The notes under the pieces are model-generated. The model worked only from the letters and a program-made list of their open reading frames with translations. It had not been told where the DNA came from and ran no database searches. Shown here piece by piece: positions 49,836 to 60,900 of a DNA stretch of 64,000 bases. The DNA lies in contig NC_034409.1 in the NCBI RefSeq assembly GCF_002078875.1, forward strand, positions 100,969,584-101,033,583. The letters are read 5' to 3'. Position 1 is the first letter of the stretch, and the number at the start of each line of letters is the position of its first letter. Source of the stretch: Numida meleagris (taxonomy: Eukaryota > Chordata > Aves > Galliformes > Numididae). Position numbers and translations under genes: made by a program.

Positions 49836-50895
49836 TTGAAATAGATTATTTGCCATCTGTAGTACTACCCTTACAGTGAAATGGTTAGAAAAAAAAATTT
49901 GCATTGTTAAGTAAATTGATAGTATGGGTTTATCTATATTGTATATTTTACCTGACAGCACAGTACAATTTCCCTTGAGTTAAGCAGAATTTGGACTCGT
50001 CAAAAACTGGAAGTAATCAGATACTGTTATTTTCATGGAAATACTGGGAATGTGTGCTTGGCTGGCTTCTATTTGTGTCTCACTGCCTGACATGGTGCAA
50101 AGAGCTAAAGTAAAACAAAGAAAAACATTGCAAAGCCTTACAAATTGTGCTTTCGACATTCTATAGCTGTAATAAATAGATATATAAGTATATAAATGGT
50201 GAAAGGACTGAAAAGGTAGCTTTTATAATGGTTCACTCTTCATAAACCAAATCGTACATCATTTAATCTGTATTTGGAGAGAGGCACACAGAATAATTTC
50301 TCTGCAGTGACTTCACTTAAATATAAGAAGCTGCATGAAAGAATACTCACTTGGCACCCTGACAACTCAGAGAAACTTCATTCACATAGAGAGGACTCCC
50401 ATCTACTGCAAGCTTGCTCCTATTGGCGCAAAAGGTAAGACTCCTACCAACCTGAGTGGTAAACTACTAATGAGCAGAGCACAAACTGCACGCGCCTTTA
50501 TGAAGCGAGTCTGTTGTATGATCGCTATAGAAGCTGTGTGCTTTTTGTTTTTTGTTTTTTTTGTCCACAGACCTCTATGACCGAGAAATTTTGGAACTGA
50601 AGTGTAACAGGGAGCTTTGAGCATCGGGTGTCGTGAACTTCTCTAAGAAAGATGGCAGCAGAAAAAGAATATATATCTATACAGTGTGTGCACATGTATA
50701 CACATATACTCCTGTTCCATGCAGAAAGCTTTCTAAATAAAAACAAACACAAAATAACCAGTGCCATACATTATGTAAACTCGCTTTCAACACATATTTG
50801 AAGCATAAATTAAAAGAAAGCAAGAAAGAGAGACAGAGATGATAGCAAACATTTTAAATATAGAATTTGCACAATTGATATTTTTGTTAAATAAG

Positions 50896-50906
50896 AATAA
50901 ATAAAT
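50896..50906 (-). promoter_or_regulatory. AU-rich element nonamer in ADAMTS5 3'UTR
   Basis: The transcript strand reads ATTTATTTATT, containing overlapping AUUUA pentamers and the UUAUUUAUU nonamer associated with binding of the TTP/HuR class of proteins and rapid mRNA decay. Function is inferred. Confidence 0.5.
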
Positions 50907-50949
50907 TCATTACATCCATTCACATACTAGTTGTAAAAACAAAAATAAA

Positions 50950-51002
50950 TTATTTTATTTTTTTTTCAGTGCTGTGCTTTTTTTTTCTTTTTTTTTTTTT
51001 TA
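50950..51002. repeat. T-rich tract
   Basis: Several long T runs broken by short interruptions. On the ADAMTS5 transcript strand this is an A-rich stretch, a possible site of internal oligo-dT priming that could create false 3' ends in cDNA data. Confidence 0.85.
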
Positions 51003-51589
51003 CAATTGTAATTAATCCACAAGATTATTCCCTCTCCCCTTGTGATAAAACTGTTTCCACAGGAGGGCAGATAAACTGAACTTCCATGTATATAGTCAAA
51101 CTGCAGATGATAAGCTTTTTCCTAATTAGATCGTCTCATCTGAAAAGCAGATGTTCAAAATACCCACAGATTCTAAGGGGGTCTGTTGTAATCTAAGGCA
51201 CTGGAGATGTGTCCCAAAAAGCCTACAGCGAATTTAACACTAAAGCTTGTTAATTTCTATATTCTGGGTTTCTGAGACATTGCCTCTATCCATTAGAAGC
51301 ATTTAATGAATCTTGTTTGGCAAGACTCAGTAGTAATGTAAGCAATGATGTAAGAGTATGACCAACAAGGAATTTAGTTTGGAACACAAGTTGCACTGAC
51401 AAATTCACATACCTTGCACCAATTTTTCATTCATCAGTTACATGAAATAGGTATAAATGAAAAAAGCCAGGCTTGGGAACTGGAGTTTGATTACAAAGAT
51501 CAGCTAAAAAGCAAACGTTGGGTATAGCAGGCTGCCCTAGTTCACCTTACACTTTTAGGATGGCTTCCTTGGTCCGTTCCCTTTCCACT

Positions 51590-51711
51590 AGGCTGCACGG
51601 GACTCTGAGCAACCTGATGTAGCTGTAGATACCCCAGTTCATTGCAGGGGAATAGGACCAGATGACACTTAAAGGTCCCTTCCAACTCAAACAATTCTAT
51701 GATTCGATGAT
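51590..51711 (+). mobile_element. CR1 3' fragment inside the presumed ADAMTS5 3'UTR, antisense to it
   Basis: AGGCTGCACGGGACTCTGAG, CAACCTGATGTAGCTGTAGA, then AAAGGTCCCTTCCAACTCAA and CAATTCTATGATTC: about 120 bp of CR1 3' end on the plus strand, opposite to ADAMTS5 transcription. 5'-truncated. Confidence 0.94.
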
Positions 51712-51782
51712 TTTACATAAAGGTAACTTCTTTTTGCACATTTCCTTCACTACTACACTGGTGAAAATGGAAAAAATCAGTA

Positions 51783-51790
51783 TAGTGGTT
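51783..51790 (-). promoter_or_regulatory. miR-140-5p 8-mer seed match in ADAMTS5 3'UTR
   Basis: The transcript strand reads AACCACTA (51790-51783), the full 8-mer complement of the miR-140-5p seed. miR-140 is cartilage-enriched and is an established repressor of ADAMTS5 in mammalian chondrocytes, so the match is biologically coherent. Conservation of this exact site is inferred, not shown. Confidence 0.6.
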
Positions 51791-51800
51791 TGCTCTCATA

Positions 51801-51806
51801 TTTATT
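51801..51806 (-). promoter_or_regulatory. ADAMTS5: Proximal poly(A) signal candidate, ADAMTS5
   Basis: AATAAA on the transcript strand about 2.5 kb after the stop codon, with a U-rich stretch (CTGATTTTTTCCATTTTC) shortly downstream. The usual 10-30 base cleavage window overlaps the miR-140-type site. Confidence 0.4.
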
Positions 51807-52134
51807 TACTTTTTATAAATAGACTCTTTCTATGAAAAAGATAGTCTTGATCGACAGAAGATTTAGATTTATACCCATTTATGGTATTATTCTCCTGGAG
51901 TCTGAATAACATCCAAAAGCCTTACTCATTTTGTTGACTACATAATAAATTATTTCTATAATGCAAACACAAATACTTGCACATTCTGTCTCTATTCTGA
52001 TATAATACAGGAAAAATAAATGCCAATTAATTCAGCAGCTGTAGGCCTAGACAAATGTCAAATCTATGCTCCTTATCTTTCCACTCATGATGGTTTCTAC
52101 TTGTTATGACCTTTCTTAAGAGTTCTAGAACATG

Positions 52135-52142
52135 TATTTACA
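52135..52142 (-). promoter_or_regulatory. Pumilio-type element in ADAMTS5 3'UTR
   Basis: TGTAAATA on the transcript strand, an exact TGTANATA match. A second copy lies at 53913-53920. Confidence 0.4.
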
Positions 52143-53912
52143 CACATATAAATATAAAAATCAGTTTACTTGAAAGGAAAATAAGACACTACAAACACGA
52201 CCTTATGGTATAAGGTAGAGAAGGCATAAGCATTTCCAGAACTCTGCAAATATTCAGAGCCTTGATTTAAGTTCTTAGGGTGGCAGCAGTTATTAAGTAG
52301 TCAGTTTTCCTCAAGATCCATGTTTTGCACTTTTACTAGAAGGTCACACCATTCTCGAAAGCTGAAGATGACTAATAACATTCCTCTGTAACTCACTTTT
52401 AAAGAGGAGGCCCTGTCCCTATTAGTGTTTACTTAGAATAGAGTACAAAAACAGATAGTTCTCCAGGTTTCAACTCATAGATGTAGCAACTCTGTGCTGT
52501 TTTAAAATCATCACATGCTTTCTAGAATTCAAACAAACACACTAGAATTGCAAAAACATGTTTATGTCAGCCTGGAGTGAGACCTGCCCTTCTTGCAACA
52601 CAAACAAAATTTCTTTACTGATTTCACGACTGCGATTTTCTGAGGAGCCTGGGGAAGTGTACTGCTGAGTACCACTGACTCACAGCTGTGTCTGAAAATC
52701 TTCCTGCACTCATACTCTCCTGTATGGACAAACCGAGAAATAAAAGATGGATGGAGTTCTACCACCTTGTGCCCGTCATTCTAGGGTATAATTCAAAACC
52801 TGCTGATACAAAAGGAAGCAATCCTAACAGTGTTGGTGTCAGGCCTCCCCACCTGTTACCTGCATATGGTGAAATGCCCTTCCTCAGTCACTAACTTTCA
52901 CCAGATAGTAATAATGGGATTCAGAAGCTGCTGACAAGGGAAATTATTACTAGCTTCTGCCTGTACTGTGGAAACAGTCTTCTTGATGTTGGGCAAACCC
53001 TCCACATCCCGATGTGGTTTGACTTCCTACTGACACCTCTTCCTCTCAAATGTGGTAGATATACAAAACATGAAAGTCAAACAAACAAAAAATCAAACAA
53101 AAAAGACAAACAGTTACAAACTTTTGCTGGTAAGATGAATACCAGAGTTAGACATGTTGGACAAAACAGTGATAAAATATTAACTGCTTGCTGTGTTTTT
53201 TGACCTTTATAGCCTCTTCAAAAGATGTAGGTACATTACACATTGTTAGATTCAAGGTGGAAGCCATAGAGAAAATAACAGAGAAAGCAGTTGAACGTAG
53301 CCTCAGAATATCTGAGTTAGAAGACACTTGTTTATCTTACCTGTAATTTTTGGTTCTCTAACTAGTTTCTACAAAATACAGTATGCCTACGTTTCTTGGA
53401 GAGAAGGAGCTAGCAGCTATTGTTCAGCAACAACAAGGACCCCATGCTGTGACACAGCTGGAACTAGTGGAGGGTTTACCAAGCGAAAGGTACATAAATC
53501 CTTTCTGGCAGACAAATCCTCCTATGCATGTCTGACATACTCATGGTAAGGAGCTGCTGATGGTGCTGGTATTTGAGCCATGTACCTGTGGGGATCCCTG
53601 GTCTACAAACTCTCGCAATGCTCCTCTGAGAATTTCTTGGTGGAAACGCAGTGTTTGTCATAGAATTATGATCTGCTATCAGGAAATCCCTGGAACAAAC
53701 ATGCATTTCCCTTTGTCAAAATCAAATTACTTTTTAAAACCAGCAGCAAGCTCTTCATTTTCCAGTAAAACATCTGCAGCCATTTCTGAAGACTGGACCA
53801 AGTCCACGAGGGCTGCAGACGTACTTTGGTCAATCACTTTGCTTATATAGCTTGTCTTTTGATTTTTTTTTAGTAGAACCAAGTGATATAAAGTGACATA
53901 CCAAATCAAATA

Positions 53913-53920
53913 TATTTACA
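53913..53920 (-). promoter_or_regulatory. Pumilio-type element in ADAMTS5 3'UTR, stop-proximal
   Basis: TGTAAATA on the transcript strand, about 420 bases after the ADAMTS5 stop codon. Sequence match only. Confidence 0.4.
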
Positions 53921-54337
53921 AAATAGCATAAAATAAGCTTCCATGGTATCATGGGTACGTGTGACATTTTCTAAGGACATACTGTATTAGAGGTAGGTGA
54001 AAAAGGGGAGATGATTCTGTAACCTTCAAATATCCCAGGATCCTCCATTTGCTAGTTTTTCTTCTTTTTCATTATTCTATTTTATATTTTTGCAGACACA
54101 GAGGGCTTATAACAACCTTAATGTTTCTTTTTTTTTTTTTAACAGATCAAGATCACCCTACTATTTTTCAGAGCAGTGCACATCTTCATTTGGTCCAAAT
54201 AGGCAGATTCTGCCCATAATTTGAGACTTTATGTAAATACACTGAAGCCTTTGCTTCTCTCTGTCTGGGCAGACCTAATACCAGTATGTCAACAATGGCT
54301 TCATCAAACCTCTTTTGAAGAAGATCACAACCACAGG

Positions 54338-54908
54338 TTAACACTTTTTCAGCAAGCACTGTTTAAATGCTGATGGTCTCTGAGAGAGAAGACATCCTTT
54401 AGCTAGTTTTCCATGCCCGTCTTTGCACTGGACAGTTCTGGTGTGCCATCCCGTGTCACACGTTCGAGAACAAGAAAGCCATGGCCCCGTCACCCACCGG
54501 GGTTGCGTGAGCTGTAGAGTTACTTTGCTGCTGCTGCCACTGCCGGTGACAGAGTTAGTCATTTGCCCTTGCTTCTTTGGCACAAAGAAACTATAACGGA
54601 CGTCCACTGGTTGAGTTGGGTCAGTTGCAAGTATTTGCACAATAAGAACCTCCTTCGTGGCAGAGTGTCCCATTGCATGCAAGAAATCATCTTTGTGACT
54701 CCAGCCACTATAGTTCATGACAGTCCCATTGATATCGATGATTGTTTCTGAAGTGGAGATCATATATTTTCCATTGACAAGGTACTCACCATTTTTCTTT
54801 TTCAGGGCCAGGTAGGCAGTAAACCTGCTCTGGTCCTTAGTCTTGAATTGCCGAACTTTGATGTGAGTTGCTCCTTCCGGGATTTTCACTATATCTGTGT
54901 AGCCCTTA
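54338..54908 (-). CDS. ADAMTS5: ADAMTS5 last exon: spacer and C-terminal TSP1 (exon 8)
   Basis: 571 nt including TAA. The acceptor is TCATGCAG|TAAGG. It encodes [20 protein letters not shown], the spacer with sequons NGT and NYS ([13 protein letters not shown]), and one TSP1 ([20 protein letters not shown]) ending LKKC. Only one C-terminal TSP1 follows the spacer, against two in ADAMTS1, which is the normal difference between the two proteins. Confidence 0.97.
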
Positions 54909-57900
54909 CTGCATGAGGGAAAAAAAAAAGTATTCAGTAGCTCAAACCTCAAGTCTTACTGCAAAGCCTAATGAAGTCACTGGTAAGATGCATCTTGCTT
55001 CATTTTTGTTCAGGCCCTGAATCCACCTGGCTTGAGGCACATCTAAGATTAATTTCATCAGGTTCCATTAATTGTCTTTTGTAACGCTATGTTCTTGAAG
55101 AAATTTCTACTGCGCTTAATACAAATTGCTTAATCTTCAGCTTCAAGAATGATTTTACATGAGTCAGATACAAGAGGAATGAAAAATAACAGATAGTTTA
55201 TATACTTCAGCAAAGGGTGGGAGATATGAAACACGATGCACGTTTTCTGTGCCAAGGAAAGATAATGAGATATGCATTGGTTACAGCTGTTTCTTGCTGT
55301 CTTTGCTGTAATGATTAAGGAAAGCACGGGGAGAGCAACAGCTGTATGGAGGTACCTTGGGAACATTTAAAAATAATCTTGATCACTGAGAAAAAATTGT
55401 TTACTTTGAAATTCATAAAGCTGAAGATTAATTGTTCAGTGTCTAATAGAAGGTGCACTCAAATGCTTAATTTGCAACACAGACTTCTCTTAGTAGATAC
55501 TTATGAAATGCTTTAATGCAAACTTAGGAAGAGATATTTCACTTTTCTACTGAAAGTGACTGAAAGTGACAAGCATTCAAAACCTGCAAGTGTACCAGAG
55601 CTTTTACTATCTCAAGTATGTAATTTGTTTTAACCATAGTGATACACAGAAAAAAAGGCTGAATACTATACATAGCTGTAGGCTACCAGCTGGATTTTGG
55701 AAACATTTATTTTCATTTCTAAATCTGTGACAAAACCATTCTGCAAGTACCTCGTATCTTAAGTGCCTGGTGCTGAAACGGATAGAGGAAAGGAAATGAG
55801 AAAACACATGTACAATGCAGAAAAGCGACAGTCTCCTGGAATTGTTTGAAGAACAGACTACCAATTTCACACATTTCGATTGCACAAGCAGAGACTGCAG
55901 AGACTACAGATTAAATGCTTGTGCTATTCCCATGCTGTTTCAAGAGGTTACGGGACAACTACTAAAACTCCGTTAATTTATAACCGCTATAAACCTGAAG
56001 GAATATTGTGCAAATAACAGGCTGCGTGACTCTGCTCCGCAGCACTGCAGAAATACTTGTACTTAACAGTTGCCAAAACAGCTCTGTTAAAACACGTTGT
56101 TAAAGTTACAAAATCATTTGTTCCAAAATTAAAAGAACTACTACAGAATGCAACATTCTCTGTAACAGTCCATGCGCAAAAAGAAGCATGCGCAGCTTTA
56201 ATTCTCCTATTTCTCAACTTCTGACTATTTAACTTTACAGCCCTTTTAAAAAGTTCTTAGGAAAGAGTTTTCCAAAAGATTGGGGTCTTTTTGATCATTT
56301 TAAGAGAAAAAAGTACAAGCAAATGTGGTGATGGCAATTGTTTTTAATGGAAAACACCTCTTGTACATTTAATAGCTTCCTTGCACACTTAATGTTCAGA
56401 TTGATACAGTTTGGTTTATAGTGGGCAGCAAGGTGGGAGCTGCTCTTTTTCAGTGGAGAAAGATAATATTCTTATAGCCACTGCCTTTTTATATGCAAAA
56501 ATAATTTACAGACAATTAAGATGTTAGTATGTTAATGTAGGGTTTCTTTTTAAAATCAATTACTTGCACAAACGAATTATATCAGTTTCCCCATAAAAAT
56601 AAATGAAACCCAACCAAATCAAGTTAGAACACACTTAGAAAGTAATAATCAAGCCGTAAGTTACAAGTGAGACAACTCTTTGAATGCAGCAAGGTCAAAT
56701 TAGTATTTTACTCTCCATCTGGTCTTGTTTCAGTTAAAGCCATGATTTGAGGAATAAGATGGTACCTTCATCTTGTAGGTCTTTTCCAACCTTGGTGATT
56801 CTATGATTCACAGAAAAATTACAGTGGAATCTCACTGTTCCCAAGTATATCTACACTACAAATCTGGCCTCATTAAAATTCACAGAGTCTCTTTAGTATT
56901 TTTGCCGGAACCTGGACTGCAACATAAGGGTTACTACTGAAGCACATGAAGCGTGTGTCACACAGTCTTCTTTGTTTAGGCATTTCAGAATTTTCATTCA
57001 ATATTTACAAATTAGAAAAGATTCGGTTTATATAAGTAACAAACTGGATGGAAAGTCATTCTTTTTGGAAGAGGTGTTCCAGCATCGTTGGGTAAGTATT
57101 CACTAGTTTACCAGGAAGAGGATTAGTTATGGTTATTTTTAGAACAAATTCACTTTTGAAGATATTTTTGACTACTACTTCTCAGTGTGTCAAAATATAG
57201 TATAGAAATAAAAGGTCCTTTTGGGAGTCAGATTTCAAATTCTAGTGGCATTTCATACGCTGTGTAAGAATTTGTAAGACATAAAACAAAATACATTTTG
57301 TGTACATTCTAAAAGATGTTGCGTGCTGAGTATAAATGTTCAACTGAAAGTTTCTAAGAGTAGGTCGCTACAGGAGTCCAGTGAGACCTTGGAATCTATA
57401 TAAACAGTGGTTAAAACATCCTAATTCTTATACGAACCTTAAGGGAAGTAAGAATGCAGACAGAAGGCAGACTTACTTGACATCAATAATCTTGGTACAA
57501 AGCTTGCTTCTGCTTTGTATAGTCAGGAAAAACCATGGGGGAAGTTGCTTTTGTTTTACTTGTATTAAGTTGTATCATACTTAAAAGCTGAACTCTGACA
57601 GAAAAATGGCTTATGGATGACTGCTATAAATATTTTAACTTAAAAAAATATTTGTCCACCTGGAGATCAATATTATCCCAGTGAACACTAAGGGATATAG
57701 AAAATGTCACGTATAAGCCTGTGTGTACTCCTGACATCTTGCCTGGTCACCTCAGCTCCATGTATACTCAGCAGTGTGAAAAGGCATTTTTAGTGTATAA
57801 TCCCTCTCAGCTACTGAGGATTACTTTTACAGCTGTGCTCTAATGCTATCTGCTTCTCTTCACTAACTATGCATGGAATCTATGCTACTAAATTAAATGG

Positions 57901-60900
57901 GACGTCCTCGTTGTCGTTTGAAGTTAGATGATATCAAACCCATTCCCAGCACGCACCTTGCCAACACAGCATCACCTGGGAAAATCTGAGTTTCAGATAT
58001 ACCTGGATACACCTCTGACACCAATAACTTTCTGATTAATGACTGTCTTCCCTTCCCTCTCTCCTCTAAAAACCACAGGCCATCTGGCGCAGCAAGACTG
58101 GCAAAGAGCAGAAGCACACAAGTAGAGCTACTATTTGCACAACAAGATACGTTTGCTAATACTCAAAATTAATACCTCTTTTTGGTGAAGGTTCCCATGA
58201 CTTTTGTGCAGCTTGAATTGTCTCCTCCACACACCCCACATTTATCATACTGGAGCTTTGAACCAATGATGCCATCACAACCAGTTCGGATGCATTTTCC
58301 TCGGACACAGACTGAATTACTGTATGGCCGACATTCAGTACCATCAGTTACCTAGGTAATTAAAATATCTGTTAGTTAAAATCACCACAGGAAAAAGATA
58401 TTGCTTTTGTGAATCTGACTGGCAAAAAACCTTATTTATGTCACCCATGCAGAACAGAGTTACTATCCTGACAACCCAGATGGAGTTTCTAACATTCCCA
58501 GTGCTACAGCAGGTGAAATTTAGCAAAGGGCTGAAAGCAGTGCCAGTAAAGCACTACAGTGACCCTGACTTTAATGATGACGTCATATCTTGCTAATAAT
58601 AACAGTACTTGTAGATCGCCTCTCACCTGAGCATTTCAGTTCACTTTATTAATGCATATATTTTCATAACAGTTAGCGGTAGAAAACTGCAAGCCTAAGT
58701 GTGGGAGATATTTCAGTTCAAACTATATCTGGTATAACAAACTGACAACAAGTCACATCTATACTAATTAGCAAATTAGTTTTTATTAATTGGTTTTGTA
58801 TGAGTTACTCTAGACTTCCTTCAGGACAAAAATTATACTTTACTTGTGGTACTCTCTCATCCAGAAGACCCCAGACTCACAGATGAGTCTCCAGGCAGAA
58901 GTCCTTTATCCACAACTGAAAAGAAACTACTGCAGAGTGCACTTGCAGGCCTGTATTTTTATGGACTAGGATAATGAGGTGTGGAAAAACTTGTCTAATC
59001 TTAGAGTTCTGCTCCTAATGTATAACCACTGGATGTAACCACTACATCTAAACACACAGTTAAATCTTTAAATCAGATGATTAGTGCATTCTCCCTTGTT
59101 GTAGGGAAGGATTTTTTAAGATACAGGACACTTCTTAACCGGAACGTGAAATCATGACTGGAGATGCCATTACCTTTTGGGAAAATACCACATAATAGCC
59201 TGTTCCTTTGGCTCGGCAGGTGAGCTTGCAAACATCTCCGGGAAGCACTCCAGCATACTTAGGGACCCATTCAACAAAAGTTTTGACACCCTTTGCATCA
59301 GACTGATAGCCATTCCTTGCTTCACACTGCTCTTGTCGAAAAGATTTAGCTGTAGAATGATTCACATTATTAGTGACTAGTTCAGACCATGCTGCAAATA
59401 TCATTATGCACACCTATTATTCCAATTTCTTTTCAACATAATTTCTGAGTTACGATACTTCACCTCTTTACTTAGAATAGGCTTTCAAATCCTTCAATTT
59501 TTGTAGAGCTTGGAAACCATCCCATGACACAATAAGCTACAAAGGACTGAAATTAGCATTATGGTTCATCTCCCAGGACTGAAATTTCTTTACATTTGAT
59601 GCCCTTTCTTTATGAGGTCAGAGTGGGGATAAGTGAATAATGATCATATTGTATTAGTGATGAATGTCTTCCTTGGTAAGCACCCTTTAGAGAAACCACA
59701 ACAGATCTTGGATGTTTCCTTTCTCAGGAGATGTTTAATATTTACTATCTATGAACACAGAGGCTGGAGCAGCTAACGTACCATTTGCTGGGCAGGGTGT
59801 GACATTGCAGGAGCGATAGATAGCCCTCTTGCCAGTGCAGTACCGGCCGTTGTTTCTAGGAGCTGGGTTATTGCAGTGACGATAAGCAAACTGAACGCCT
59901 CCACCACACGTACGGGAGCACTGTCCCCAGGGTCCCCAGGACCCCCAGTTACCATGGCTTGATGCCTGAAACGTATGAACAGTGGGAGGTAAGGACATTA
60001 TCATCCAAGTGTGAATAGGTGCTAAATCTCAAAGACATTGCTAATGTTTTCCCCAGCTGAAGGTATTTTCTTGGTCATTTAATCAGGGATAAAAAGGTGT
60101 TAGGAGTCTTCTTTCTTCCAGTGAAATTAATTTCTTTTATCTGCAGAATAATGGCATCTGATTTAGCACTGATTTGACACCAGCAGGCCCCATAAACCAT
60201 CTCCAGAGGATCTGGCTTTCAGAACATATTCATAAGACTATCTACGAGTAATAAATGCAATTATTATTCTAAGTAGGTATTGCTCTGTATTATGAGATCT
60301 AATTAACATACACAAGCATTCTTAAGGATACTTGAATGCTGAATTCAAAGGACGAGATAAAACGATCTCTTATGTTGATGAGTTTTGTTTCCAACTACCT
60401 ACTTCATACATATGCTACAAATATGACAAAATATCCATAGTTTCACCATACACCCAAATTACATTAACAGTATTCTAAGTCTAAGATGAGGCAATTGCTT
60501 CTGCTTTTCACTCTGTAAATAGATCAGACTGTATTTCAGAGTGTTTTAAAGGCAGGAAATGAACACATAAATCAAGAATTTGGGCAGTGAAAGTGAAGAA
60601 GCAGCTCCTTCTAAACCAGCAGCTTAACATTTCAAGAGCACTGGCAAGAGATTGAGCTTTCAGATATAGACTGCAACTCCCCTAATTTGACTCTATAGCA
60701 TATTGCAACAATTAACAGATATTGCACATAGAAATATACCAGTCTATAAAGAAAGAGTGTTATAAAGGCTGCTGCTTGATTTGAATGACTCTTGCATTTT
60801 GTAAATATCTTCACAAAGCTCTACAATTCCATATTTCTCCTGTAGATATTACAGAAGGAGCAGTGCTATTGTCTTCCCAGTTAATTTCAAAGCATCTGAA

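Larger units (their letters stand above)
47895..54337 (-). other. ADAMTS5: Probable long 3'UTR of ADAMTS5 (about 6.4 kb)
   Basis: Noncoding DNA from the ADAMTS5 stop codon to the AATAAA hexamer at 47922-47917 (minus), which has a good U/GU-rich downstream element (TATTTGTGGGCTGCTTTTTG). The implied length of about 6.4 kb matches the unusually long 3'UTR of mammalian ADAMTS5 mRNA (about 9.7 kb in total, from memory). It contains miR-140-type and miR-27-type seed matches, an AU-rich nonamer, Pumilio motifs, a UG-rich tract (complement of CA repeats near 48766-48779) and an antisense CR1 fragment. It is assigned by signal and length, not by transcript evidence. Confidence 0.65.
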
